Positions 18,577 through 27,714 of a stretch of DNA of 64,000 nucleotides are shown here, piece after piece (the first letter of the stretch is position 1; every line of letters begins with the position of its first letter). The notes beneath the pieces were generated by a model. It saw only the letters and a program-made list of their open reading frames with translations, had not been told where the DNA came from and ran no database searches. Position numbers and translations under genes: made by a program. Origin of the DNA: Cupriavidus sp. EM10 (GTDB lineage Bacteria > Pseudomonadota > Gammaproteobacteria > Burkholderiales > Burkholderiaceae); NCBI RefSeq assembly GCF_018729255.1, contig NZ_CP076060.1, positions 2,728,001-2,792,000 of the forward strand. Direction: 5' to 3'.

Positions 18577-19442
18577 GCGAACATTCCCCGCACGAAGTTC
18601 CAGCCGGCTGCTCCCATGAGGGGAAGCGAACGGGAAAGGTAAGCCACCTTCAACTCCAGGATCGCGCACTCGCGATCGAGCGCCACGCGCAGCTTGCCCT
18701 GCAGAAGCGGAGCACGCCGACGGCCCGCGGCCAACTGTGCCCGCAGATTCCGAATGCGCCGGGCGACGTCGGACGTTCGGCTCGCATTGGTGCCATGAAT
18801 GCGGTAGTACGATACCTGGCCGCCAATGAATCGCACCCGACACTGCGCAACCACGCGCAGAAAGAAGTCCCAGTCCTCGATCGGCAGATCTTCCGCGTAG
18901 TTGCCCACGATCCCGTAAACCTCGCGGCGGATCGCGAAGCATGGTCCGGGAATCGACCAGTTGGCCACGATCTCCATTTTGAGACCGGCTTCGGTCGTCA
19001 TCTTCGATGGTTCGCCACCATTCGCCCGAATCGCCGATTCGCCAACGATCTGATTGTCATCGCCCATGACCCATGCGTCGCCAGCGAGCACTTGCGCGTC
19101 GCTTTCGCTAAACGCGGCCAGCATGCGCGCGGAACTGCCTGCCACGATGGCGTCATCGCTCGCGCACAGGCGCACAATGCCCCCGCTGGCCATGCTCACC
19201 AGCTGATTCAGCGTGGCGGACACCCCGCGGTTCTCGCGGTACGTCACGTGCAGGGGCGCTTCGGGATTCGCGGCGTGCCAAGCGTCGATCAGCGTACGGG
19301 AATCGTCCTTGGATCCGTCGTCGATCAGCAGGATCTCGTAATCCAGCCCTTCCGCATCGGCACGAATACTGTCCAACGTATGGCAGACATACTTGCCGTG
19401 GTTGTAACTGGGAATCAGAAAAGAGATGCGAGTGTTTTCCAT
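18573..19442 (-). CDS. Glycosyltransferase family 2
   Basis: This is a 289-residue GT-A enzyme with ISFLIPSYNHGKYV at the N-terminus, LIDDGSKDDSR (the first acidic nucleotide contact), then RLCASDDAIVAG with the DD metal site, and EDWDFFLRV, the ED base motif of the family. It would add one residue to the lipid-linked repeat unit at the cytoplasmic face. The start is ATG at 19442, six bases after the Wzx stop. The stop overlaps the polymerase start (ATGA). Nothing identifies donor or acceptor. Confidence 0.87.
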   Translation of the reverse strand: MENTRISFLIPSYNHGKYVCHTLDSIRADAEGLDYEILLIDDGSKDDSRTLIDAWHAANPEAPLHVTYRENRGVSATLNQLVSMASGGIVRLCASDDAIVAGSSARMLAAFSESDAQVLAGDAWVMGDDNQIVGESAIRANGGEPSKMTTEAGLKMEIVANWSIPGPCFAIRREVYGIVGNYAEDLPIEDWDFFLRVVAQCRVRFIGGQVSYYRIHGTNASRTSDVARRIRNLRAQLAAGRRRAPLLQGKLRVALDRECAILELKVAYLSRSLPLMGAAGWNFVRGMFA

Positions 19443-19448
19443 CGACCC

Positions 19449-20777
19449 TCAGGCAATCAAGGCAAGAGTAACCAGGCATGCGAACACGCCGAGCCATGCG
19501 ACTGTCATCCTGGTTCCAATTCGGAATGAGAACGATGCGCGGCAATACCAATACGTGTATGCGGCGTAGCCCACATAACAGGCGAGGAACGCCATACCGA
19601 TGTAGGCAAAGTCGAGGCCGGCCGACAGGAGCCACGCAACAATCCCGACAAACGCGACGCTCCAGACGAGTTCGCTTAGCACGAACGGTCGCGTGTGCGC
19701 ATAGGCGAGCATCGGCATAGCCATAACCCAGGAACAAATCTTGAAAAAATCGCCCAGCAGCATCCACTTCATCACTTGCGTCGCCGGCAGAAATTCCTTC
19801 GAGTAAAGCAATTGGATCACCCATGGCTTCAGCACGATGACAGAGCCGATCAGCGGGAGGGACGCTAGGCAAGCGAACCGGAAATATTGGTGGATCAGGT
19901 GGTTTCGTGCCTCGCCCTGCTCGCGCAATGTCGTAAGGGTCGGCAAGTAATATGCGCTAAGCGAGGTGAGGATCAGCATCACGTACGTCATGCTGATGGT
20001 CCACGCTGCATCGAACAATCCCGCTTGCGCCAGCCCGAGGTGGCGATTGACCATTGCACGCACGATCAGCACCGTCCCTGTGCTCATCAGCCCGGTGGCG
20101 AGCGTGGCGCCACCCACGCGTAGAAATTCGTTCGTCGATACCCGGCCCACCTTCGCGCGGACGCGCGACACGAAACCGAGCCATTGGTTGCGTCGGCAGC
20201 ACAGCAGCGCGACGATCATCGCCGCGCTGGCGCTTGCGGAAAGGAGCAGGACGAATGCCTCGCCGCTTGGTCGCATGCTCGCGGGGTATGCAAAGCCTGC
20301 CAGCCCGAGGCCCGCCGTCACCTGCACCACAGCGAGCGTGCCGACCGCGCGATAACTGTTGATCACGCCGGAAAGAAACAGCACGGCGCCGCCCAGAATC
20401 GTCGGCACCACAACCAGGCGCATAACATTGGCAGCGTTTGCTACCTCGCCGAGCACCATCGGCGCCAGCCACGGCGCCGCCACCACGAGCAGCACGCTGA
20501 CCAGCGACGTCGCGGCCAAGGCGGTACGGAGCATCGCCGCTGCATACGCGTCGCGCTCCGGCCCTTCCTTGCTAGCCAGGCCCTGTACGATCGCGGCTTG
20601 CCCGCCCAGCGTACCGACGACCGAAGCCGTTTGCTGCGTCTGACGCAGGATGGAAAACAGCCCTACCCCCGCCGGCCCGGCCACTAGCGCAATGACCTTC
20701 ATCGCAATGGCGGACGACAGCAGCGTGATGAACGTGCCGGCGCTCGATTTCAGCGCCGCCCGAAGTATTGCGTTCAT
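19449..20777 (-). CDS. wzx: Wzx-like O-antigen flippase
   Basis: This is a 442-residue protein with about twelve hydrophobic segments and scattered basic residues, similar to WzxE-type O-antigen flippases ([22 protein letters not shown] at the N-terminus, seen as [15 protein letters not shown]). It moves the finished undecaprenyl-diphosphate repeat unit to the periplasm for Wzy. WzxE belongs to the ECA pathway that also uses RffA products, so an amino-sugar-containing substrate would fit. The start is ATG at 20777, overlapping the fdtB-like stop. This is the second Wzx in the window; the first, at 2788-4064, belongs to the plus-strand cluster. Confidence 0.87.
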   Translation of the reverse strand: MNAILRAALKSSAGTFITLLSSAIAMKVIALVAGPAGVGLFSILRQTQQTASVVGTLGGQAAIVQGLASKEGPERDAYAAAMLRTALAATSLVSVLLVVAAPWLAPMVLGEVANAANVMRLVVVPTILGGAVLFLSGVINSYRAVGTLAVVQVTAGLGLAGFAYPASMRPSGEAFVLLLSASASAAMIVALLCCRRNQWLGFVSRVRAKVGRVSTNEFLRVGGATLATGLMSTGTVLIVRAMVNRHLGLAQAGLFDAAWTISMTYVMLILTSLSAYYLPTLTTLREQGEARNHLIHQYFRFACLASLPLIGSVIVLKPWVIQLLYSKEFLPATQVMKWMLLGDFFKICSWVMAMPMLAYAHTRPFVLSELVWSVAFVGIVAWLLSAGLDFAYIGMAFLACYVGYAAYTYWYCRASFSFRIGTRMTVAWLGVFACLVTLALIA

Positions 20778-21871
20778 TGAAACCGGTTGACCATATCGAT
20801 CACAAACCCAACTTCCGCCTCACTCATTTGCGGTCCGCTCGGAAGGCTGAGCACGGTGTCGTGAATCGCCTCCGACAACGGGAACGCGCCCTTCTGAAAA
20901 CCCAGTCCGGCGTAGGCCTGTTGCAGATGTGGCGGAATCGGATAGTGGATCACGGTACCGATGTCATGGGCCGCGAGATGCGCGGCGAGCGCATCGCGAC
21001 GCTCATGACAAACGACGTACAGGTGCCAGACGGGATCCGCCCACTCCGGCACGAACGGAAGCGTGAGCCCCGCCGCCGCGCAGTTGTCCTGATAACGCCT
21101 TGCAATGGTCTTCCGGCGCGTGTTCCAGTCATCCAAGTGGTGGAGCTTTACCCGTAGCGCTGCGGCCTGGATCGGATCCAGCCGGCTGTTATACCCCGGC
21201 ACCTCGTTGACGTACTTCTTGCTCGACCCGTAGTTGCGCAGCACGCGAATGCGAGCAGCCAGGTCGTCATTGTTCGTGGTGATGGCACCACCGTCTCCCA
21301 GCGCGCCGAGATTCTTGCCGGGGTAAAAACTCCATGTCACGATGTCGCCGTGGCCACCGAGACGCTGTCCCTTGTATCGCGCGCCATGGGCTTGCGCGGC
21401 ATCTTCGAGCACGCGCAGGCCATGCTTCCGCGCGAGCGCCAGGATTGGATCCAGGTCGGCGGGCTGCCCGTAGAGATGTACTGGCACGATGACACGCGTA
21501 CGGGGAGTAATCGCCGCCTCGATACGCGCCGGGTCGATATTCATCGTGCGCGCATCGGGCTCCACGGGCACAGGTGTAGCACCGCACTGACTCACTGCCA
21601 GCCACGTCGCGATAAACGTGTTGCTGGGAACGATGACCTCGTCCCCGGCACCGACTCCCATTGCAAGCAATGACAGGTGCAGCGCATCAAGGCCGTTGGC
21701 CACGCCGACGGCGTGCCGTACGCCGCAGTACGCGGCGTACTCGGCCTCGAACGCATCGACTTCCTCGCCACCAATGTACCAACCCGAGGCCAGGACCCGC
21801 GCGACGGCGTCGTCGATCTCGGTTTGCAATTCGCGGTACCCCGCGCCCAGGTCGAGAAAAGCGACTTTCAT
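20774..21871 (-). CDS. fdtB: dTDP-3-amino-3,6-dideoxyhexose transaminase, FdtB/QdtB-like
   Basis: This is a 365-residue DegT/DnrJ/EryC1 PLP aminotransferase. The PLP lysine is K186 in [15 protein letters not shown], and [15 protein letters not shown] carries the ring-binding Asp. These segments match the FdtB/QdtB/TylB group, which aminate the C3 position of dTDP-3-keto-6-deoxyhexoses. The FdtA-like isomerase directly upstream supplies the 3-keto substrate, and the FdtC-like gene at 11118-11588 would acetylate the product. The start is ATG at 21871, with the repaired FdtA stop overlapping it (ATGA). Fuc3N versus Qui3N depends on the isomerase, not on this enzyme. Confidence 0.87.
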   Translation of the reverse strand: MKVAFLDLGAGYRELQTEIDDAVARVLASGWYIGGEEVDAFEAEYAAYCGVRHAVGVANGLDALHLSLLAMGVGAGDEVIVPSNTFIATWLAVSQCGATPVPVEPDARTMNIDPARIEAAITPRTRVIVPVHLYGQPADLDPILALARKHGLRVLEDAAQAHGARYKGQRLGGHGDIVTWSFYPGKNLGALGDGGAITTNNDDLAARIRVLRNYGSSKKYVNEVPGYNSRLDPIQAAALRVKLHHLDDWNTRRKTIARRYQDNCAAAGLTLPFVPEWADPVWHLYVVCHERRDALAAHLAAHDIGTVIHYPIPPHLQQAYAGLGFQKGAFPLSEAIHDTVLSLPSGPQMSEAEVGFVIDMVNRFQ

Positions 21872-22291
21872 TTTTTAACCCTTTCCCCTGCAGAAACTGC
21901 TCGTAATCCCGGTAATAGTCGTCCTCGTCGTATTTGTTCGACGCGAGTACCATGCACACCGAGCCTGACGAAAAATTATCGAGTTCGCGCCAGATCATGG
22001 GACACACATACAGGCCGCTGTAGGAACGACTCAGATGGACCCGCTTCTTGTTCACACCATCATCCAGCACTACGTCGAAACTGCCCGACATGGCGATAAT
22101 CAACTGGTGCAGACCCTTGTGGGCGTGCCCCCGCGCTCCGCGCCACCTGGCACGTCATACAGGTAATACACCCGCTCGATATCGAACGGAACATGATTGC
22201 CGCCTTCGATGAAGGTCAGGTTTCCCCGTGGATCGGTGATCTTGGGCAACTGGACAATCTGACACAGATCAATACTTGTCATCGACTTCAT
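21868..22291 (-). CDS. fdtA: dTDP-4-oxo-6-deoxyglucose 3,4-ketoisomerase, FdtA/QdtA-like, with two -1 frameshifts
   Basis: This is a small cupin of about 141 residues after repair. [18 protein letters not shown] and [16 protein letters not shown] at the front, a histidine-rich turn, then [19 protein letters not shown] are the hallmark of the FdtA/QdtA family. Two single-base losses are needed to explain the reading: one in the run read as CCCCC at 22128-22132, which restores the [10 protein letters not shown] metal-loop segment, and one at 21885-21888, which gives a short basic tail ending in TGA exactly overlapping the fdtB ATG. Start choice between ATG 22291 and 22282 is uncertain. The C4 configuration of its product decides Fuc3N versus Qui3N. 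Confidence 0.78.
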
Positions 22292-22336
22292 TCTCGCTGG
22301 TTGGCTGCACGCGATCCCGCGGAGCCACATGGAATT

Positions 22337-22885
22337 TCACGAGTAGACCTCGGCCGCGGCGAAAGGCACGCCAGCCAGATCCTTTGCCGACAGCGCCACC
22401 GGTACGTCCAGCACGGGCCAGTCGATCGCCAGATCGGTGTCGTCCCAGGCAATGCATCGCTCTAGGGCGGGCGCGTAATAATCCGTCGTCTTATAGAGGA
22501 ACTCGGTGTCATCCACGAGCGAAACAAAGCCATGCGCGATGCCGGGAGGCATCCACAACTGTCGGTTGTTCTCCTCGCTCAGTTCGAGCGCCACCCACCT
22601 CCCGAACGTCGGCGAGCTCCGTCGAATATCGACGGCCACGTCGAACACCGCTCCACGCACCACGCGCACGAGCTTTCCTTGCGCCTGCGATATCTGATAA
22701 TGCAACCCGCGTAGCACGCCCTTCGCCGATCGCGAATGGTTGTCCTGCACGAAGGTCACGGCATGCCCCACCGCCTCGTCGAAACGCTCCTGGTTGAAAC
22801 TCTCGAAGAAGAAACCACGCGCGTCGCCAAATACCTTGGGCTCGATGATCAGCACGTCCGCAATGGACGTCGAGATGACTTTCAT
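22337..22885 (-). CDS. rmlC: dTDP-4-dehydrorhamnose 3,5-epimerase
   Basis: This is a 182-residue cupin of normal length. [35 protein letters not shown] (catalytic His) and [16 protein letters not shown] are the RmlC signatures, and PPGIAHGF closes the barrel. It epimerises C3 and C5 of dTDP-4-keto-6-deoxyglucose in the cytoplasm, the third step to dTDP-L-rhamnose. The start is ATG at 22885, overlapping the rmlA stop (ATGA). It is the fourth gene of the rmlBDAC block. Confidence 0.95.
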   Translation of the reverse strand: MKVISTSIADVLIIEPKVFGDARGFFFESFNQERFDEAVGHAVTFVQDNHSRSAKGVLRGLHYQISQAQGKLVRVVRGAVFDVAVDIRRSSPTFGRWVALELSEENNRQLWMPPGIAHGFVSLVDDTEFLYKTTDYYAPALERCIAWDDTDLAIDWPVLDVPVALSAKDLAGVPFAAAEVYS

Positions 22886-23763
22886 TCACGCCCCCTCGAG
22901 GTCAGCAACTGGCTTAGATACTTGCCGTAGCCGTTTTTCTTGAGCGGCGCGGCCAACCGGGCGAGCTGTTCGTCGTCGATATAGCCGTTGCGCCAGGAGA
23001 TTTCCTCCGGGCAGGCGATCTTCAGCCCTTGCCGATGCTCGAGTGTCGCAATGAACTGGCTGGCTTCAAGCAGGCTTTCGTGAGTACCGGTGTCGAGCCA
23101 CGCGTAGCCGCGCTCCATGATCTGTACGCTCAACTGTCCGCGCGAGAGGTAGGACTGGTTGATATCCGTGATCTCGAGTTCGCCGCGCGAGCTGGGCTTC
23201 ACGGCCCTCGCGATATCGACTACATCCTGATCATAGAAATAGAGCCCCGTCACGGCGAAGTTACTCTTGGGCTCCGCCGGCTTTTCCTCGATGCTAATTA
23301 CCTTGCCGTCACGATCGAACGCCGCCACGCCGTAGCGCTCCGGATCGTGGACGTGGTACGCAAAGACTGTCGCACCACGTTGCTGGCCGTCGGCGGCCTG
23401 GAGCAGGCCCTGGAAGTCGTGGCCGTAGAAGATATTGTCGCCTAGCACCAGCGCGCTGGGCGAATTGCCGAGGAAGTCCGCGCCGATGATGAATGCCTGG
23501 GCAAGTCCATCGGGACTTGGCTGAACTTCGTATTGCAGATTGATGCCCCACTGACTGCCGTCACCCAGCAATTGCTGGAAGCGAGGCGTATCCTGCGGCG
23601 TGCTGATGATAAGGATATCCCGGATGCCCGCAAGCATCAGCGTGGTCAGGGGATAGTAGATCATCGGCTTGTCGTAGACCGGCAGTAACTGCTTGCTGAT
23701 CGCGAGTGTTGCGGGATGAAGACGCGTGCCGGAACCGCCGGCGAGAATAATGCCTTTGCGCAT
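22882..23763 (-). CDS. rmlA: Glucose-1-phosphate thymidylyltransferase
   Basis: This 293-residue protein starts [19 protein letters not shown], the nucleotidyltransferase signature, followed by [24 protein letters not shown] and [13 protein letters not shown]. It couples dTTP and glucose-1-phosphate to dTDP-glucose, the common precursor for the rhamnose, Fuc3NAc/Qui3NAc and Fuc4N branches in this operon. It is normally inhibited by dTDP-rhamnose. The start ATG at 23763 lies four bases after rmlD, and a longer upstream frame runs into that gene and was rejected. Confidence 0.96.
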   Translation of the reverse strand: MRKGIILAGGSGTRLHPATLAISKQLLPVYDKPMIYYPLTTLMLAGIRDILIISTPQDTPRFQQLLGDGSQWGINLQYEVQPSPDGLAQAFIIGADFLGNSPSALVLGDNIFYGHDFQGLLQAADGQQRGATVFAYHVHDPERYGVAAFDRDGKVISIEEKPAEPKSNFAVTGLYFYDQDVVDIARAVKPSSRGELEITDINQSYLSRGQLSVQIMERGYAWLDTGTHESLLEASQFIATLEHRQGLKIACPEEISWRNGYIDDEQLARLAAPLKKNGYGKYLSQLLTSRGRE

Positions 23764-23767
23764 ATCG

Positions 23768-24688
23768 TCACTCAAGAAAAATCTGGTCAAGCAGGTGATG
23801 AACGCCCTCCTGCCAATCGGGAAGATGAATGCCGAACGTCGCGCGCAGTCGCAAGGTATCGAGTTGCGAGTTGGCCGGACGCGGTGCCGGCAATGGATAA
23901 GCCTCGGTAGGAATCGCCGCGATTCGCGCAGGGTCTGCCTGGAACGACTTGCCGCGCGACATGGCATAACGGACAACTTCCGTGGCATAGCCATGCCACG
24001 TCGTCACGCCCGACGCGGCGAGGTGATAGACGCCGTAGACCGACGCGTCGGCCGCGGGCTGCTCGCCATGCAATCGCCGCGCGATGATCGCGCTGACATC
24101 CGCGATAAGCGAAGCCGTCGTCGGGGCGCCGAACTGATCAGCGATTACACGCAGTTCTTCACGCTCTGCCGCAAGGCGCAGGATCGTCTTCGCGAAATTC
24201 TGGCCGTGGGCGCCCGCCACCCAACTCGTGCGCAGAATGACCCCGCGCGCGCCGCTGGCGAGAATGGCCCGCTCGCCCGCCAGCTTGCTCGCGCCATAGA
24301 CCGACCGCGGCATCGTTGCGTCGGACTCCACATAGGCGCCCGCCTTCATCCCGTCGAACACATAGTCCGTCGAGTAATGCAAGAGCAAGGCATCGAGGGC
24401 GCACGCTTCCTCGGCAAGCGTACCCGCTGCAGTCGCGTTGATGGCGAACGCGAGGTCACGTTCGGCCTCGGCCTTGTCAACTGCAGTATAGGCGGCCGCA
24501 TTGACGATGATTTCGGGGCGCACTCGCCGCACGATCGCACGAATTGCATCGGAGTCGGCCAGATCGCAACTTGTTCGATCAACCACCACCACCCGGCCCA
24601 GCGGTGCCAGGCTTCGCCTGAGTTCGAATCCGACCTGACCGCTGCTCCCGGTGACGAGGATTATCGGCGCAAGGCGTGCGTCAAGCAT
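23768..24688 (-). CDS. rmlD: dTDP-4-dehydrorhamnose reductase
   Basis: This is a 306-residue short-chain dehydrogenase with [12 protein letters not shown] for cofactor binding, STDYVFDG and the Y-x3-K pair in [12 protein letters not shown], and the [13 protein letters not shown] segment typical of RmlD. It makes dTDP-L-rhamnose with NAD(P)H. The start is ATG at 24688, and the gene overlaps the end of rmlB by 8 bases, so the pair is probably translationally coupled. Confidence 0.95.
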   Translation of the reverse strand: MLDARLAPIILVTGSSGQVGFELRRSLAPLGRVVVVDRTSCDLADSDAIRAIVRRVRPEIIVNAAAYTAVDKAEAERDLAFAINATAAGTLAEEACALDALLLHYSTDYVFDGMKAGAYVESDATMPRSVYGASKLAGERAILASGARGVILRTSWVAGAHGQNFAKTILRLAAEREELRVIADQFGAPTTASLIADVSAIIARRLHGEQPAADASVYGVYHLAASGVTTWHGYATEVVRYAMSRGKSFQADPARIAAIPTEAYPLPAPRPANSQLDTLRLRATFGIHLPDWQEGVHHLLDQIFLE

Positions 24689-25742
24689 ATTGCTTCGCCA
24701 CCCAATTACGATATTCGCCGGAGACTACGTCCTGCACCCACGCCTGGTTGGCGAGGTACCACTCGATCGTCTTGCGCAATCCAGTTTCAAACGTTTCGGC
24801 AGGCTTCCACGCGAGTTCGCTTTCCAGCTTGCGGGCATCGATCGCATAGCGCCGATCATGGCCTGGCCGATCCTTCACGAACGTGATCTGGTCGCGATAC
24901 GAACCCACTGTCTTCGGCTGCAACTCGTCCAGCAGGGCGCAAATCGTATGGACCACATCGAGGTTGGTCTTCTCGTTCCATCCCCCGACGTTGTAGGTTT
25001 CGCCGAGACGTCCCCGCGCGAGCACTTCGCGGATAGCGGCACAGTGATCGCCAACGTACAGCCAATCCCGCACGTTCTGCCCATCGCCATAGATCGGCAG
25101 CGGCTTGCCAGCCAGCGCATTGGTGATGACAAGGGGAATCAGCTTCTCTGGAAAATGGAACGGCCCATAGTTGTTCGAGCAGTTGGTCGTCAGGACCGGC
25201 AGTCCATAGGTATGGAAGTACGCGCGGACCAGGTGGTCCGACGCGGCCTTCGACGCCGAATACGGGCTATTGGGCTGATACGCTGTCGTTTCCGAAAACT
25301 GCGGATCGGTGGGACCGAGTGACCCGAAGACTTCGTCGGTCGAAACGTGCAGGAACCGAAATGATGCACGGGCCTCCGCATCAAGTGCACTCCAATAAGC
25401 CCGCACCGCTTCCAGCAGTGTAAATGTGCCGACGATATTCGTCTGGATGAATTCGCCCGGACCATGGATCGAGCGATCGACATGACTTTCGGCCGCAAAA
25501 TGGACGACGGCCCGTGGCTTGTAAGTATCGAACAGCCGCGCGAGAGCGGGACCGTCGCAAATATCCGTCTGCGAGAAAACGTGACGTGGATCCTTATCTA
25601 GCGAAGCCAGCGTTTTGCGGTTACCGGCATACGTCAGCTTGTCAACATTGACAACGCCGTCCGCCTCTGCGGCCTGAAGCCAATTGAGGACAAAATTCGC
25701 ACCGATAAAGCCGGCACCGCCCGTGACCAGGATATGCGACAA
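24681..25742 (-). CDS. rmlB: dTDP-glucose 4,6-dehydratase (TTG start)
   Basis: This is a 353-residue extended SDR with [24 protein letters not shown] with the catalytic Thr-Asp-Glu trio, and [15 protein letters not shown] with the Y-x3-K pair. It makes dTDP-4-keto-6-deoxyglucose, the branch point for RmlC/D, for FdtA/B and for the RffA-like transaminase. The start codon is TTG at 25742, with AGGGAG about nine bases upstream; no better ATG exists nearby. It is the first gene of the minus-strand polysaccharide operon, and the 228-base gap upstream, shared with divergent apaH, should hold its promoter. Confidence 0.95.
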   Translation of the reverse strand: MSHILVTGGAGFIGANFVLNWLQAAEADGVVNVDKLTYAGNRKTLASLDKDPRHVFSQTDICDGPALARLFDTYKPRAVVHFAAESHVDRSIHGPGEFIQTNIVGTFTLLEAVRAYWSALDAEARASFRFLHVSTDEVFGSLGPTDPQFSETTAYQPNSPYSASKAASDHLVRAYFHTYGLPVLTTNCSNNYGPFHFPEKLIPLVITNALAGKPLPIYGDGQNVRDWLYVGDHCAAIREVLARGRLGETYNVGGWNEKTNLDVVHTICALLDELQPKTVGSYRDQITFVKDRPGHDRRYAIDARKLESELAWKPAETFETGLRKTIEWYLANQAWVQDVVSGEYRNWVAKQYA

Positions 25743-25970
25743 ACTATCACTCCCTATTATCGATATATTTAGGCAAATCAGAACCGGCCGATGATAGACG
25801 GCCGGCCGGCGTAAACCGGTGGGGACGACGGAACATGAAACGCCTAGAGAAGTGGCGGTATTCTATCCGACCAGAGCGGCCTCTTGCCCGGCTCCTACAT
25901 GCTTTTTGTTGCCTGTTGTAACCTTTCGCGAAATTATCAGCCACTTATCAACATTCAGATAACCATTTTC
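25743..25970. other. Divergent spacer between rmlB and apaH, likely promoter region
   Basis: This 228-base spacer has no coding sequence I can support. The part next to rmlB (25755-25772) is unusually AT-rich for this genome and would suit a -10 region on the minus strand, but I see no convincing -35/-10 pair. A 7-base inverted repeat, ccggccg/cggccgg, sits at 25784-25790 and 25799-25805. The part next to apaH is also AT-rich. No JUMPstart element was seen. Confidence 0.4.
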
Positions 25971-26819
25971 ATGCCAGATACCTCGCAGCACGACAATGGC
26001 GTGTTCGCCATCGGCGACCTCCAGGGATGCGCGGCGCCTTTTCAGTCGCTCATCTCCGGTCTCCCCGAGGAAGTGGAGATCCGCCTGGTCGGTGACCTCG
26101 TCAATCGAGGGCCAGCCTCCTTGGAAACGCTGCGAGCCGTGCGCAATTTCGGCGCGCGGGCCAAGCCCATTTTGGGCAATCACGACATTCATTTGCTTGC
26201 AGTCGCCGCAGGCGTGCGCAAGACGGGAAAATCAGACACGCTCACGGGCATTCTCGAGGCTCCCGACAGGGACGCGCTACTCACATGGCTGCGCCACCAA
26301 CCCCTGGCTATCGCCGAAAACGGCTTCCTGATCGTCCACGCTGGCGTTCTTCCCCAATGGACAGCCAACCAGGTCATCGACCTCGCGCAGGAAGTCGAGG
26401 CGGAACTGCAGGGCCCGAACTGGCAGGGCTTCCTGGCTGATATCTTCGGCAACGCGGCGGATCGCTGGGATGACAGTCTGCGCGGCATCGAGCGTCATCG
26501 GGTGATCGTCAACGCGCTGACCCGACTGCGATTCTGCTCCGCGGACGGCGTCATGGACCTCAAGACCAAGGAAGGTCTCGGCAAGGCGCCGGCTGGCGTG
26601 ATGCCATGGTTCGATGTCCCGGGACGACGCACTGCCGACACCACCGTGGTGTGCGGACACTGGTCGACGCTTGGCCTGGTGATGCGCCCCAATCTGATGG
26701 CGCTCGATACCGGCTGTGTCTGGGGCGGCAAGCTGACTGCTGCCAGGCTTGCCCAGGATCCAGACGAGCGGACGATCATCCAGGTCGATTGCCCGCAGTA
26801 TTCTGATCCGCTGGCCTGA
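25971..26819 (+). CDS. apaH: Diadenosine tetraphosphatase
   Basis: This is a 282-residue metallophosphatase that splits Ap4A symmetrically into two ADP. The phosphoesterase motifs are all present: [29 protein letters not shown] and CGHWSTLG. I chose ATG at 25971; a longer frame from 25884 adds an untypical hydrophobic leader. It is a single-gene unit convergent with plsC. It has no evident link to the polysaccharide genes beyond sharing the upstream spacer. Confidence 0.93.
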   Translation: MPDTSQHDNGVFAIGDLQGCAAPFQSLISGLPEEVEIRLVGDLVNRGPASLETLRAVRNFGARAKPILGNHDIHLLAVAAGVRKTGKSDTLTGILEAPDRDALLTWLRHQPLAIAENGFLIVHAGVLPQWTANQVIDLAQEVEAELQGPNWQGFLADIFGNAADRWDDSLRGIERHRVIVNALTRLRFCSADGVMDLKTKEGLGKAPAGVMPWFDVPGRRTADTTVVCGHWSTLGLVMRPNLMALDTGCVWGGKLTAARLAQDPDERTIIQVDCPQYSDPLA

Positions 26820-26828
26820 AAAGGCTAA

Positions 26829-26844
26829 CCCCGCGCGAGCGGGG
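26829..26844. terminator. GC hairpin between convergent apaH and plsC
   Basis: A compact palindrome, cccc-gcgcgagc-gggg with further internal pairing, lies in the 37-base gap between the two stops. There is no T-run on either side, so it is not a classical intrinsic terminator. It may act as a two-way stop or protect 3' ends. Confidence 0.4.
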
Positions 26845-26856
26845 ACGACGAGACGG

Positions 26857-27672
26857 TCACGACGTGGCAGTCGCGGTCTGCGGTACGGGCAAGGGCGGCT
26901 GATGTAGCCTTTCAGCGACATGGGCAGCCGCTTCTGGCGTGCCCTCCACCAAACAAACCACCACCTCCCGCGCCGCCTCCGCCAACTCCCTCCTGCTTGC
27001 CTCCTTCGCCAGCAGCTGCGGTCCCACCGTCAGCCGCACCTTGATCGGTGGCGACTTGAGGATGGCGTTCAGGCATTCCATCAGCGTGATGTCGTCGATA
27101 TACGCCGGCGCCAGCGACGGCTGCCCGGTGGCGGCATCCAGGTAGCTCAGGCTCACGGGCTGGACGGGCAGCCCGGCGGCAACGGGGGCCTGCATCAGGT
27201 TGGCATGGAACGGCAGCACCTTGCTGCCATCGGTGGTCGTGCCTTCGGGGAATACGCACACCAGATCGCCCTGCCGCATGACGTCGGCGATATGGTGCAG
27301 CACGCGGTGCGCGTCGCGCTTGCTGGCGCGTTCGATGAAGATTGTGCCAGTCTTGTCACAAAGCCAGCCGATCACGGGCCAACTGCGGATTTCCGACTTG
27401 GCGACGAATCGCACCGGTTGCCAGCAGTGGATCACGTAGATGTCGAGCCAAGAGATATGGTTCGACACCAGCATGGCGCCGCGCGGGGGCGACGCGCCCG
27501 GCGCCAGGCCCTGGACTTCCAGCTCGATACCGCAGATGGCCAGCAGCTTGCGCGACCAGTTCCGGATCAGGCGCTCGCGCATGTGAGCGCTTGCCCACGG
27601 GAAGACCGTTGCGCAGACGACTATCCCGCGCAGCAGGTGAAAGCCCAGGCGCAGCTTGCGTAACCAGATCAT
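26857..27672 (-). CDS. plsC: 1-acyl-sn-glycerol-3-phosphate acyltransferase
   Basis: This 271-residue membrane-anchored acyltransferase has an N-terminal hydrophobic helix and the four family blocks: NHISWLD (the H-x4-D catalytic pair), GTIFIERAS, VFPEGTTTDG and a later LPVQPVSL. It converts lysophosphatidate to phosphatidate in phospholipid synthesis. ATG at 27672 is 42 bases after the pyrC' stop, so it may be the last gene of the algH-to-pyrC' operon. Both the start and the length fit the family. Confidence 0.92.
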   Translation of the reverse strand: MIWLRKLRLGFHLLRGIVVCATVFPWASAHMRERLIRNWSRKLLAICGIELEVQGLAPGASPPRGAMLVSNHISWLDIYVIHCWQPVRFVAKSEIRSWPVIGWLCDKTGTIFIERASKRDAHRVLHHIADVMRQGDLVCVFPEGTTTDGSKVLPFHANLMQAPVAAGLPVQPVSLSYLDAATGQPSLAPAYIDDITLMECLNAILKSPPIKVRLTVGPQLLAKEASRRELAEAAREVVVCLVEGTPEAAAHVAERLHQPPLPVPQTATATS

Positions 27673-27714
27673 CGTCGAATCCCGTAGCCTGTTTGGCGAT
27701 CGGCGAGCCGCCGG

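Noticed and set aside
1..25742. Polysaccharide region as a recently acquired island
   Set aside because: No integrase, tRNA, direct repeats or insertion sequence at its edges in this window, and base use does not obviously differ by eye; a measured GC and codon profile would be needed.
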